Part shown: piece after piece, positions 22,276 to 34,520 of the stretch | Numbering within the stretch: position 1 is the first letter of the stretch | How the letters are laid out: each line of letters opens with the position of its first letter | Assembly (NCBI GenBank): GCA_033557465.1 | Contig: CM066045.1 | Location: forward strand, 134,313,596 to 134,377,595 | Reading direction: 5' to 3' | Length of the DNA: 64,000 nt | Source: Ichthyophis bannanicus | Taxonomy: Eukaryota; Chordata; Amphibia; Gymnophiona; Ichthyophiidae | Program-made: the position numbers and the translations under genes | Notes under the pieces: generated by a model | Databases searched by the model: none | Seen by the model: the letters and a program-made list of their open reading frames with translations, nothing else | Told to the model about the DNA's origin: nothing

Positions 22276-23434
22276 ATCATGCTGTCACTTAGTGACACTC
22301 TGGTCATCTGTATGGTTGAGATACTTACCAAGCGTTCATGTTCCCCTTGAATTGCAGATGAGCACACCGGATCCTCTTGTGCAACCTTCAACCCCCCCCC
22401 CCCCCCTTCCACACTCTCTCTCACTTTCAGTCACAAAAAGCATAATTCTGCTAAAAAGATGCCCTGAACCTATAAATAATAGCTGGTATAACATAATAGC
22501 ATGGAGTTCCAGGATTAAAAATATGATCTGCGTTTCTCGCCCACACAAGAATCTTTTCCATACTCACTCACATACTATTCTTACGTCAACAGTCCCACAG
22601 GAATTGTTAGGGTTCCCTAGATTAGCTCCTTTAGTGGAAGTAGCAAATGTCAACATGGTCAGAATAATCACTATTGCTCTTCTTAATATTTCTGTCAGGG
22701 TAGTTAATAATGCCTCTTGAGCTTACAAGATTTTCACATGTCTGATTTCTGTTTTTTATAAATGCATCTTGTGGTGTTTTTCCATACTGCAGTCTGCCAG
22801 TTTAGAATACACTAGTCGTCACCTATATACAAAAATAGCAGAATATTTTCTAAGTACTGGCCTTTTTCCATGTCTTCGGCAGGTATAATGGGCATGTCTG
22901 TGGGGACCTCCCAAAACGTACATGGGCCTTTCCTGAATACACTTTATATGTCTCTATGGCAAACCGCACCCCCGTTCCGCCCCTCCTGGACACATTCTGA
23001 GATCCCTGTATTAGCGAAATAAATGTGCGCAGGCACTATATACTAGAATATGCTCATAGACGTTTTTGGCAGATAAACATCCCCGGTGCATGTACAAACC
23101 CTTATTCGGTTTCTGAAATGACCTCCATAGTGTCCAGCAGCCAATGCTGTATCCAGATATTCAGCACTATTCAAATAATAGTGAATATCCAGATTTTTTG
23201 TGCTGGAGTTTAAAAACAATGCTGATGGCCATGGGCTAAATATCAATCCAAAAGACTTCTCAAAGACCAGTAGAGTCCAAATCATGTAGGAATGGAGGGG
23301 AGGGGAGGGAGGATTTTCTAAATCGAACATCCTGAATTTACATGGCAACCAAATTTTAGCAAGCAAAAAATTGGGTGGCTGAAGGGATATTCCCAGGACA
23401 GGCTTATGGCTTAGACAGCGTTAACTTTCAGTGC
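22276..23434. other. Unassigned sequence
   Basis: No gene recognised. Contains C15 at 22392-22406. A patch at 23152-23180 (CAGATATTCAGCACTATTCA) recurs in similar form at 30149-30175. Confidence 0.4.
22392..22406. repeat. Poly(C) tract, 15 bases
   Basis: Uninterrupted C15. Confidence 0.95.
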
Positions 23435-23699
23435 TACAGTTGTGGTCAACATTATTGGCACCCTTGCATTTTAGGTATGTTGTGTACAATATCTTGAGAA
23501 ATAATTGGAAATATTCCAACTATATGTGCAGCTTAGATATAGTAATTTCTGAGGAAAAAACCCCCAAAATAGGACCTGGACAGGATTAATGGCACCCTTC
23601 TTTAATATTCGGTTGCACAACCGTTGGTAGTGATGACAGCCTTCAAACATTTCTTGTAGCCATCTATAAGTTTCATACATCTGTCTGCTGATAATTTCT

Positions 23700-24620
<921 letters not shown>

Positions 24621-24658
24621 CGTGAATGTTGCCATTTTAAACATTAGAGTCATCATCC

Positions 24659-24673
24659 GGGGGGGGGGGGGGG
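24659..24673. repeat. Poly(G) tract, 15 bases, followed by G7
   Basis: G15, T, then a further G run, inside the Tc1-like element. Confidence 0.95.
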
Positions 24674-25257
24674 TGGGGGGGAGCCAGCAGTGGAACAGTA
24701 TGGCCGCTAAGGAGTTTAGCTCCCAAGGATCCTGAAAAGAATCCTGTCTCTCGACCCCTTACAATCCTTTTACCGTATGATTTTTCAGTAACCCTACATC
24801 TCCCATTAGCACTGAAACATGACCAGCTGCAAAATGGTCTGCCTGGATTACTCCTCTGCACAGAATTCAGGAACCAAGCATTCAAAATCGGATCCTTTGT
24901 CATCTCATAAGATGGTGGCTAGCCGCGATGCTACTGATGAGATGCAGTCATTCAAGTCATGTGAGTACGGACAGTTGGTCACAGGTGCGTCTAATTTTAC
25001 TGCAATGGGAATGTGGTTCTTCTGTTCAGATTTGAATTGCTTATAAGGGTGCCAATAATCATGTCCTAGCAATGTCCTAGTTTTTATACTATTTCCTTTA
25101 TTAATTGTTCTTGTTTTATTTGATTCTTTTGTGTATCAAATATGTGTGCATATATAATCCTAAGCCATTTCACTGGCCACTTTTATTTTTTTTTAGAAGA
25201 TATTGGACATTGGGGAGTTGAATTGCAAAGATACCAATAATGTTGACCACAACTGTA

Positions 25258-25927
25258 ACTGCTCATGTCTAGGTGCACAACCTTAGTCCCCCAAATTTGT
25301 AAATTTTGATTGGCCAGACTGAGAGATTTTCACCTGAAAACCAAGACAGTTGGGTTATGCTGAAAAATTCCCTAAAGACAACTGGCTAAAATCATATTTG
25401 TAATGTGTTTTTTGAAAGTAACCCCTCTGTATTAATCTTTACAGGTTTGTACTCGCAATGGAAAGAAATTGGCACTGGTTCAACGTGTTCATTAGAACAT
25501 AGAACCAGGGCTTTTTTGAGGGGGTGCTGGCACCTTTTTCATTGCCTGCTAAAACCGACCTATAGTCCTCATATATTATTGAAAGAGCCCTTCATATAAG
25601 TACCAGCACCTTTGTATATGCACACAAATTGAAAAAAAGAAGATTCAACCAGACAAGGTTGTATGCAGAACCATATCTCCCCGATCATGAGCTGGGCTCT
25701 ACCATGGAACCTGGTAGGAGCTGGGGATCAGTTCAAGGTCCAGGAAAATGAAAATAAGAGAGTTGAGAATGCCCTAATTTAACCATAAGAAGGGCAGTTT
25801 TTAGAAGCTGTTTTCCCACTTGTAGCAAGATGCCAAAATATCTCTTGCATTGGATAGCATGACGAGTATTCTGGGTTCCAGAGTCATGCCCGTCAGAAAG
25901 AAGACACACACATTCTAATTGTCATTC
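25258..25927. other. Unassigned sequence
   Basis: No gene recognised. A patch near 25506-25610 (GGGCTTTTTTGAGGGGGTGC and GTACCAGCACCTTTGTATA) has weak internal complementarity and may be a decayed MITE. Confidence 0.35.
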
Positions 25928-27382
25928 AAAATGTATTTAAAGGAAGCGTTAGCCCTCCCAGGAGGTGGAGTCAAGATGGTGATGGCTAGAGTTAGGCAGG
26001 CGGTCTGTCTTTTCTAATGGGGAAGAAGCAGAAAGCTGAGGGGATTTCAGGGGCTCTCAGGCCCCTTTTACCTCCACACCTTTGCCTGTTCTAGCCTCTG
26101 AGGATAGTCTGCAGCACACTACTTCCCGTCTCGGGAATGATCTTTTTCTGTTAATGGCTGGACTCCAGAGCAGGAGAGGCCATTGTGACCCTGAAAGATC
26201 CTCAGCGCGCAGAAGCCTTGGTTATACCAGGAGATCGTCCCGTAGCAAGTTTGGATGTTCGGGAGAGAGGTGATTATGGCGTTGAGCAGATGAGAGGGGG
26301 ATCCTGTTCATCTTGGAAATCTATTAGCTTTTGCTCCGGTACATCCAGAAATTTTTACATTGGAAATGATTTGAGCTACTATTGTTTCCCCTGGGTGAAG
26401 CATTAATTCACAGATTTTTGCTTTGACAACAAAGGTTTTGAACATATCCAGTGCGATAGAGGACATTATCAAGTTGCTTCAACTCATGTTTTGCTTACTG
26501 AAACTTGGGAGAAAGTTACAGTATTAGAGAGACAATCTGAAGCGCTTATCAAGAATTCTGCTGCTGTGAATGCTAAGCTTGAACATTTAGATAATTTCTC
26601 CAGAGCTGCAAATTTAAGGGTAATTAATTTCCCTCGGGTGATATGTTTCGTGAATATCTTTCTGAAGTATTGATTGTCCCAATTGAATCTCACCCTCCAA
26701 TTGTGAAATTATCTTTTTCCAAATAGGTAGATAATATATCATCGATTTGAAGTGGTGGGGACACAGCAGGCGGATGCTTTAAATGTCTCCGAGTTGTTGG
26801 AATCCTCTCTAGAAGTGCGACTCCATCGACTTTACTAGTGACTTTCGCCCTGGTGTCGGATAAGGAATGGTTGCTGAAATTATTCTATAGGAAAAGGAAT
26901 TTCGTACATCGGGGTTTGCCTGTAAGAGTTTATCCGGACCTTGCTAAAGAGACACAAAAATGCCGGCGGGAGTTTCTCCTTCTCTGTCCGGGGATGCAGC
27001 AGCTGGGAGGGCTTTTTTTTTTTCTTAAACATCCATGCAAATGTATGGTAAAGTATCGTTCTATGAGCCCCCTCCACAGCTGCTGCACCACCAGCTGCTG
27101 GCCGCATAGAAGCTTTTAGTGATTCTCCTGGAACTTCGTAAATTTTAGAAAATCCGGTCGTTTGTCTAGCTATTTTCTTGCAGTTTAGGTCTGTTTTACA
27201 TTTTTTCGGTTCTCCTCCCTGGAGTGAGCAGCAGCTTTAAAAAAAAAAAAAATTCCTGATGCCTTTGATGTATTTCTTGTGTTATTTTCTGCTGTGACAC
27301 TCTTACTGTACAAGGCTTATTCTGGATTATATTGTATAAACTGCATAAATATAAAAGCAAAACAAAAAAAATGTATTTAAAG
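25928..27382 (+). mobile_element. HAL1-like element 1: L1 with ORF1 but no ORF2
   Basis: The element (25943-27367) is bounded by a perfect 15-bp target-site duplication AAAATGTATTTAAAG at 25928-25942 and 27368-27382. It opens with an L1-style 5' UTR (GGAGGTGGAGTCAAGATGG), has a decayed ORF1 from the ATG at 26017 to about 27115, then a 3' UTR ending GTATAAACTGCATAAATATA and an A-rich tail. No endonuclease or reverse transcriptase sequence lies between ORF1 and the 3' UTR. The intact duplication at both ends argues that it was inserted in this form rather than deleted later, although deletion after insertion is not excluded. Confidence 0.75.
26017..27115 (+). pseudogene. L1 ORF1 (RNA-binding protein) pseudogene, HAL1-like element 1
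   Basis: The start MGKKQKAEG is typical of this L1 ORF1 type. The coiled-coil region is represented by VTVLERQSEALIKNSAAV and continues to LEHLDNFSRAANLRVINFPR, where the RRM-like domain begins. The C-terminal domain survives near 26838-27060 as VTFALVSDKEWLLKLFYRK, VRVYPDLAKETQKCRREF and HPCKCMVKY. ORF1p of L1 trimerises through the coiled coil and coats the element RNA. Several stops and frameshifts break it here. Confidence 0.75.
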
Positions 27383-30062
27383 TAGATACTGTAATTGATG
27401 CATGGGAAGGTGGAGGGGGACAAAGTTCAAAGTTCACGTGGTGTCACCTTCAACTCTCACATTTCCCCCACCGAGCCCATGCTGATAGGCACGGCTTACT
27501 CTAACTTTTCACTCCCGACCCCATGGCTACTGTAGCAAACCAAAATAAAAAGTGGTATCTGGCGACTCGTCTTTCTTATTGAAACAGGCAGGGTATGAGC
27601 AGATAACCTACAGTAACTACAGGTGCTGAGAGCCATTATGCTAATCCCTGCATGTTATTTGATTCGTTTTGTAGTATTCTGGTAGACTGTTGACAGCACT
27701 GCTCAGACACTGCAAATATGGAACGGGGAGACCTAAAGCCACGTATATCAAACATTTCCCATGTAGACACAAAACAGAAGAAACTCTGTGGTCCATCTGG
27801 TCCTCGGTGGCTAAGATAAGCTTTAGCAAAGCAGCCTTGACCTTTTGCTACAGCAACATTTCATCCAAAAGCTGGCAATATTAACATGTGCAGCTGGGGT
27901 TAAATGTAATTATTACTACCTAGTATTTTATGTTCTCTGGAAAGGAAAATAACATTTTAGCTGCTGGAAACCAGAGGATGGGGTGGGAGGCAACAATTAG
28001 TTCCAGATCATCTAAGCTGGATGAGTCGGGGCTGAGATCTGTTAATCTACCCATTTCCAGTCCTGGTTCTAAATTTACCTCCCAGAACTATGCTCTTTGC
28101 AGTCCATTATACTGGGGTCAGGATGGAGTTGTTAGAAATCCAGGGATTGTCTAAAATGTCCTTCCTGGAATTGGTCAACTTGGACGCTCTGGAGCTCCAT
28201 TTTAATACTGGAAAGAGGGCATACGAGTTCACAGACCATGGAGTAATTCCAGATGACAGAGGAACCACTCGATAATCCTGCTGGTGATAATGTGAAACCA
28301 AAAGAACGGTTTATTTTAGCTACAAGCCCAGGGCAAGGTCCTGCAAAACGGTACTGCTTTTGTAACTGTCCCTCTCCCCTTCACCCTTCTATGCATCGGT
28401 ATTGAGAATAAGAAAATCGAATGGAACCTCCACCCCTCCCCCAGAATGCTTCAAGCAGGGGCAAGATCTGCCCAGGACAGACTGAAAGTAGTCCTTATTT
28501 CTGAGCAACTCCGCCAATTCTGTTCTCATCTGGAGGAGCAATTTTTAGCAAATGAAGGCACTGTGATGCAAAATCTTTAAGTACTTATCCAGAGAAAAAG
28601 TATAGCAACAATTTTGTATCTGCTTTTTCTGTGGGTGCTTTTTCCCTTGAAACAACTGCATATGGATTTGAAAATGGAATCTATGTGCATTACTTCTAAC
28701 CCTGACATAAAACGTGTCCCAGGGCTGCCGGCATTGTAGAGCCCAGCTTGTGATTGTGGATAAGTGGTTCTCTGCTCTGTCTAGTCCAGTAGAATCTTCT
28801 TTCTTTTAATGAATGTTTATTCTGTTGGAGGGAACACCCTGCTAAGAACTGTTCTCTGAGCTGTTATACCATATGTTCACTTGCACCTTCAGCACTTGGA
28901 AATCTGAATTTGTTTTGGTATTATATGATGTGTTAATATGCAAATATCATCACTAAATGAAACCTTAGAGATGGAGAATTTACCAAAGATGTTTGTAATG
29001 TTTTCTTTCTCTGTATGTCTGAACTCTATGTCCAGTAGTCATTCATATACGTTTGTGTGTATGTATATTCACACAACCCATACACTGAAATGGTTCATAA
29101 CTTTAGTGTACTAACCCTATCATGAAGGAGATAAGACACAAACTGGAAAGTACTTTCTAGATTATTTTGCAATCATTTAGAAATATATTTAAAGTGCTTA
29201 GTGCTGTGTGTGACAGCATTTGGTCCTCTTTCTTTCTGGCTGGTTTGGGCCAAGATAAGCCAGATTATTCTGGAATGTCGTCCCATATCCTCAAACTCAA
29301 GCTGTCAGACTGCGAGGATAAACAGCCATATTACCCACAAAGAGCTTTCTTTCATACAGCAGTAATTTTCTTTTATGAATCTGTAGTAGTCTTTGAATTC
29401 TGAAGTAGAATGTTGAACGATGAATGGCAAGTTCCTCTATGAGTGGTTTTATTCTCTAGTATACCAAGAACAGTGGGGTTTCTTTGCTTGCGCACATTGC
29501 CTGTGGCATCGAAATGCTTGTATAATCTGATTCATATTGCTTTTATATTAACTGCAATGAAATAAGAGCTTATTTGGGTGACTTTGTGTTTCCAAGAATG
29601 TTTTGGCTGGTGCAAATCTTATTGGCATCACATGAACAGTCTGGGAACATGGAGATCAATATTTAGTAGTGTGCCATCATATATCTTTAAATATTTAAAA
29701 TACATGTTTAAAGTTATGTCTTAGCACTATTTTCAGTGGCTGCTGCAGAAAATTCACCTATAACTTTAAATAGGTTCTTTGTCCATTGAAATGTTTTATA
29801 CCAGCTTGTTTGCATGTTGGCGTTAGGAGTGTGTGTTCATGAGCACGCATTTGGCTTGTTTGAGTACTAAAAATATAAGTGTATGCAAATCGCTTGTACA
29901 TGGATATACTTACAAATTAACACTCATAACAAGGTTCTTGTGTGTATAAAAATGAATATATGAAATGAACAAAAAATGCTTGCAAAGCTTTTTTTTGGCT
30001 GTGCATATCCCCGGTTGGCATGCTGATATTTAACCCTTGCTATTGGCACTTTTTATGCACCG
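27383..30062. other. Repeat-poor unassigned stretch
   Basis: About 2.7 kb in which I recognise no transposon or gene. It is the longest such interval in the right two thirds of the window and mostly AT-rich with few long homopolymers. Short open frames (up to 78 codons) show no family resemblance and no splice context I would trust. Confidence 0.4.
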
Positions 30063-30175
30063 TTAGGGGTGAGTGCCAGAAACCAGATATCCTCCAGTGC
30101 TGAATATCTGGTTTCAGTGCTATCTGGATAGGGGAGATATTCAGCCACTATTCAGATAGCAAATTGCATAAATTT
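30063..30175. repeat. Short inverted-repeat patch
   Basis: CCAGATATCC...GAATATCTGG pairs over about 30 bases, and GGAGATATTCAGCCACTATTC resembles 23152-23175. Probably a fragment of a DNA-transposon end; family unknown. Confidence 0.35.
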
Positions 30176-30402
30176 AGGCCTGTCTTTCATATGACCTATC
30201 TATTTTATTTATTTATTTATAGAATATTTTATATACATAACAGGAAACACAATATACTATACAAAAAATAGCATATAACAGCCAAACTTAACTCTAGTCC
30301 ATTTCAAAGAGATGCCAGTATTAAAATCAAGGAAAAAAACAATAGGTTACCGATGAATACATTTTAGCTCCATTAACTAAGTCAAGAGACAACAATAAAG
30401 CA

Positions 30403-30562
30403 GAACATACTCCTTGTGGCCTTGGGCAAGTCACGTAACCCTCCATTGCCTCAGAAGAAAGGCCTGGCAATCTACTTCCGGTGACACTGCCAAGAAAACC
30501 CAGGAGCCTCTGGGTCGCAAGGAGTCAGGACTGACTCGAAGGCACACATTGCATTGCACAGT
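30403..30562 (+). mobile_element. RTE-tailed SINE (family S2), 5' truncated
   Basis: Begins CTCCTTGTGGCCTTGGGCAA (central domain shared with the S1 SINEs), then a segment CTACTTCCGGTGACACTGCC and a tail GGGTCGCAAGGAGTCAGGAC, GACTCGAAGGCACACATTG. The GGGTCGC...GAGTC...GACTCGA layout is the 3' end of RTE/BovB-type LINEs, so RTE machinery probably moved it. The tRNA head is missing. Confidence 0.7.
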
Positions 30563-30572
30563 ATTTATCTAA

Positions 30573-31764
30573 CTAAGTCTTGCCTTTTAAAAATTCTAGC
30601 AGTTGCTCTACCTCAAAGAAAACATATCTTTTAGCCTGAAAAACTATAAGACATTTACAGGGAAATTTCAAATGAAAAGCAGCTCCAAGAGCTAAAACAC
30701 GTGGGCGCACCTCTAAAAAGGCCTTACGCCACCCTTGTGTAACCTTGGAAACATCCGGAAACATCTGAATAACTTGTCCACAAAATATTTAAGATTTCTT
30801 TTGAAAATAAGCACGCAAAATTCTATCTTTATCCATCTCTAATGCTAGAGTAACTAATAATGTAGCCCTAGAGGAAATATCATCACAAATAGACTCCAAA
30901 AAACCAGATATATCTAGGGTAGAAGAGGCTAAATGATCATATTGAGCAACCCCCTCCCCCTCTCCACCACAACCCTTAACTAATCTCCCTAAAGGAACAT
31001 AGTATATTCTTGACACAGCAATAGAATTCAAATCCGTGAACAATAATACTACTTTAAGATATTTTTGAAAAAGTATTAGTGGAGATAGGTAATGAGTCTG
31101 AGGAAAATTCAATAAACAAATTCTCCAAAATCTCATCCTGACGATGGAGTGAACACGAATCCTGGACAAAAGTAGCCATCACTCCTTTTTGAGAGAGACT
31201 CTGTGTCTCCTGCGACTCAACCATCCTCTCCAAAGATGATGATAACCTACTTTCATGATCAGATAATTTTACCACTGTTTCTTTACAGAAGTCAGAAACT
31301 TTCTGAAGAGAGGCCCCAAGCACCAACTCCATTCGGGAAACTACAGCCCAAATATCTTTTAAGGAAACGTCCACAGGTGGAGCTCGGGCTTCCCCAGCAG
31401 AAACAAACGTTATCATCGATTGGAAGGGAGGGGGGGGGGGTGGTAGTTTCTCTGACGAAGAACCAATTCTTTAAAAAGAAGAAGGAAGCAAGGCCGCTCC
31501 ATTTTCACATTGCCCGACCTCTACCGGAGGGGAATGGGAAACAGACAGCTGACCAGTCTCTTGGCTGGGTGGAACAAAACCCAACTCACAATAAGAGGTA
31601 ACAGATGAAACAGTACTCACAGTTGACATATCCTCCAATCCAACACCAGACCTTTGAGCAGGAGGCGATATCTCACCCAGACGAATATGGGCATCCATCA
31701 GACCAACCACCTTAACCGCCTTAGGTTGGACAGCTTGTGTATACCGTTTCCTCCTCTTCCCCAT
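30573..31764 (-). pseudogene. L1 ORF1 pseudogene, HAL1-like element 2
   Basis: Starts MGKRRKRYTQAVQ at 31764 and runs through a Ser/Pro-rich N-terminus. After a frameshift near the G11 tract (31430-31440) comes the coiled-coil-forming stretch VSLKDIWAVVSRMELVLGAS and LSDHESRLSSSLERMVESQE. A second frameshift brings ATLLVTLALEMDKDRILRAY, and the C-terminal domain reads KAFLEVRPRVLALGAAF, KFPCKCLI and YVFFEVEQLLEFL, ending with a stop near 30573. The block order is identical to element 1 (VTFAL..DK, then CKC(M/L)), so both derive from related L1s. Confidence 0.75.
31430..31440. repeat. Poly(G) tract, 11 bases
   Basis: Uninterrupted G11 within the HAL1-like ORF1; it coincides with a frame break. 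Confidence 0.9.
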
Positions 31765-32097
31765 TACAGGGAACCTCCCTTTGGTCCAAAGTGCGCCGAA
31801 GGGGTGGGACCTGCCCCTTTGGTCACGCCCCTTCGGGCACGCACCCGCTACCACGTCCTGAGGTGAGAGCAGCTGGATATAGCCCTCCAACTGAACTGTC
31901 CCAATCAGAGCAGCCCTCACAGGCACCAGGAACCAATCGGGTAAGTCAGCAGTAGAAGCAGGAAACAAACTGAGCACCTCCCATATGACCTCTCTTTTAT
32001 GTGGTTTGTTTTTCTATTAACAGACTGAATGTTGCTACTAGTTGGATAAGGCCAGAGAATGCCCTTACTCCACCCAGACATTGCCCTAGTTTGTACC

Positions 32098-32212
32098 TGA
32101 GAGAATGGAGGGTAAAGTGATTTGCCCAAGGTCACCAGGAGTGCCAGTGGATCTGAATCCTGATCGTTTAGGTTACAGGCCGCTGTTCTAACCACTAGGC
32201 TACTCCTCCGCT
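32098..32212 (-). mobile_element. tRNA-headed SINE fragment
   Basis: On the minus strand it reads GGAGGAGTAGCCTAGTGGTT (A box), a degraded B box near 32152-32162, and the central domain GGTGACCTTGGGCAAATCAC. The 3' tail is missing, so S1 or S2 cannot be decided. Confidence 0.65.
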
Positions 32213-32269
32213 AGGCATCTACTTAGCATTTACACATGGGCAGCCTGTTATACAATTACCATCATTGTT

Positions 32270-32650
32270 TCCTTTTCTAGAACCATGTACCTCTGAAAGG
32301 ACAGATACAATCCAGAGAGAGCTGATACAAATAGTTTGGGGTCTGTGCCAAAAGTAATATGAAAGGAGACTAATGTATATCCCGGAGACCTATGATAGAG
32401 GCATTCAGATGCTTCAGATGTATAAAGCAGACCTTGTTCAAAAGAGAGAGAATGCTCTAGAAGATCAAGGAGTCACAATATGAGGCCAACAGTGGGGTAG
32501 ATGCTGTACCAACATCAGGAAAAATGTCAACACTGAAAGGACTGGTGAATGCTTGTAACAACCTCCCTGGGGAGATGGTGGAGAAGCAGTGACAGAATTT
32601 AAGGAAGTGTAGGATGAGTACAAGGGGGATTCCAGTTATGCAAGTCAATT
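32270..32650 (+). mobile_element. Degraded CR1-like 3' fragment
   Basis: Weak matches in order to CR1 ORF2 C-terminal DNA: TCCCGGAGACCTATGATAGAG, AACAACCTCCCTGGGGAGATGG and CAGAATTTAAGGAAG (compare NSLPxEMVE...EFKKAW in other copies). Strongly diverged. Confidence 0.4.
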
Positions 32651-32913
32651 GGAGTCTAAGGCACTGCATCAGGAATGAAATGGGGCAGAGTAGATAGAGT
32701 GTAAGGACCGTTTAATTGCCCTCATATTTTGTTTCTGTCTTAGGGCTTGTGGTGATAATTTGGGGACATTTGGAATTCCTCACAAAAGCAGTTCTATATC
32801 TCTTCATGACTGTATTGGGTAAACTTGCTACTTTATTTTTATTGTCAACATTAATATTCTATACTATACTGGAGTTTATCCATTATCCTACAGACATAAT
32901 GGAGACCTATGTT

Positions 32914-32930
32914 TGTGTGTGTGTGTGTGT
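32914..32930. repeat. (GT)n microsatellite
   Basis: Eight GT units followed by ATATGTATGTATG. Confidence 0.9.
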
Positions 32931-33555
32931 ATATGTATGTATGTACAGGGTGGCCCAAAAAAACTGAGAACATCTCGTAGCATATAAGTTATTTAAAAAT
33001 TCAAAATATCATCTCTCAAATCCCCAGTGCCAGAGATCTGCATTTCTCAATTGCTGGCTACCCTGAGGCTTCCTTCTAGGTACAAAACTGAGTTGGACCA
33101 GGGATACAGTACAATCAAACGCACTGAGAGAGAGAAAACTGGGAATGGAGTTATTGTGGAAGGCATGGGCATAGTTGATGCTGCCTATATGAATAATGAT
33201 TTGTGCATATAATCTGCAGGCAAGGACCGTTGTAGACTCTCAATGTGGTATAATTAGATCTTTATGCACCTGAGGCAAATTTCCCGACATTCCTGCCAAC
33301 ATTTCTGTGCCCTGTCATTGTTTGTTGAGCTCACATGGGAGTTCTCTATTTTTATATTGCTTTTGTTAATCATGCACGAAGCTTCCTCTAACATGTGCTA
33401 TCTTGAAAAGTGTACTGACATAAATACCTCCTTCAATGTTGACTTGAAGAGTCAGTTGGATAACTGGAATTCTGTGGACCCTTCTGTGCTGTATCTAGGA
33501 CATCTGCCCTGGCCCAACTCTGTTCTGAAACTGCAACATTTCATACAATCAATAG

Positions 33556-33752
33556 AGCAGGGGTATTAAACTCCAGTCCTGGAGAGCCACAAACCAGCCT
33601 GATTTTTAGGATGCCCATAATGAATGATCACGAGATAAATTTGCATACACTGGGGGCAGTGCATGCAAATATATATCATGCTTATTTATTAGGAATATTC
33701 TGAAAACCCGATTGGCTTGCGGCCCACCAGGACTGGAGTTTGACACCCTTGC
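33556..33752. repeat. Palindromic MITE family Pal-A, copy 7
   Basis: Left arm AAACTCCAGTCCTGGAGAGC and right arm CCAGGACTGGAGTTTGACAC are complementary. Central blocks GAGATAAATTTGCAT and ATGCAAATATATATCATG are present, including the octamer ATGCAAAT. Confidence 0.8.
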
Positions 33753-34059
33753 AATTGAGGTTTTACTTGCAAAAGACCTAATGGTTTTTCCCTCCTCCCT
33801 AATACTCTTCCTCTCTTGGCACCAAACTCTTCTTAAGCTGGATTAGACACCTTTGTTTGTTGTATCAGCAGGCAAGCAAAAAAAATGTCCATGCAAGATT
33901 AACACTTTTCTGTGACAGGCTTAATAAGGGAAAATGAGAAATACTCTGATTTAAGGTTTTGTCTGCTTTGGTGCCTCCTAGCAGAGGAAACTGCTTCTAA
34001 AAGAGAGCCTCGCACAGTTACAAAGGAAAAACAGATTGCTTGAGTCTCCGCTTACAATC
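33753..34059. other. Unassigned sequence
   Basis: Nothing recognised. Confidence 0.4.
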
Positions 34060-34520
34060 AATCAGTACTTCTATTTAATTTCATTTAAATTTCTGCTATT
34101 CCCAAAGAAATCTGGTTTGGCGCAGATTCTAACCGGGTTTAAAGAAATCATATAACAAAATATCATATCATATATCAAATAAACATTCTATCCACGAACA
34201 ATGAAGGAAAACCCCATTTTTAGGTGATCGATAAACCCAGCCCCTTATCCCACGAGTTCACCCTTAATTTCGTTGAACAAACATGATATAAACGGAAACC
34301 AAAATGTATTCGGAGAAAACAGAGGAGCACATCTGGATTATTCCATCTTCCTTCAAATCCCTAGTTCAGTCCCTAGGGATCTCATAGCCCAAGCTTTGAA
34401 GAAACTAATCGATTTGCTTAAAAAGCCAAGTTTTTAGCTCGCTTCCACATGAAAGGTAATTCACCTCAAATTCAAGCTCACGTGGAAGGTAATCCCACAG
34501 GAAAGGGGCAATGTTGAGGT
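34060..34520 (-). mobile_element. L2-like LINE 3' fragment
   Basis: Reads AAAAAGCCAAGTTTTTAGCTC and AAGGTAATCCCACAGGAAAG on the plus strand: the antisense of the 'LFKSxLKTWLF' and 'WNxLP' segments that end L2-type ORF2s, as in the copies at 3682-4476 and 54810-55335. It continues into an AT-rich 3' UTR toward 34060. Confidence 0.45.

Larger units (their letters stand above)
30188..31995 (-). mobile_element. HAL1-like element 2: L1 with ORF1 but no ORF2
   Basis: A minus-strand element (30202-31981) flanked by CATATGACCTATCT at 30188-30201 and CATATGACCTCTCT at 31982-31995, a 14-bp target duplication with one mismatch. In element orientation it has a 5' UTR, an ORF1 from the ATG at 31764 to about 30573, then directly an approximately 210-bp 3' UTR with a TAAATAAATAAATAAAATA tail. 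ORF2 is absent. A SINE (30403-30562) later landed in the 3' UTR. Same organisation as the element at 25928-27382, but an independent insertion with a different target site. Confidence 0.75.

Noticed and set aside
32946..33000. CAGGGTGGCCCAAAAAAACTG, which resembles a mariner-type terminus
   Set aside because: No complementary right end or TA-flanked partner could be found within a few kilobases, so not called.
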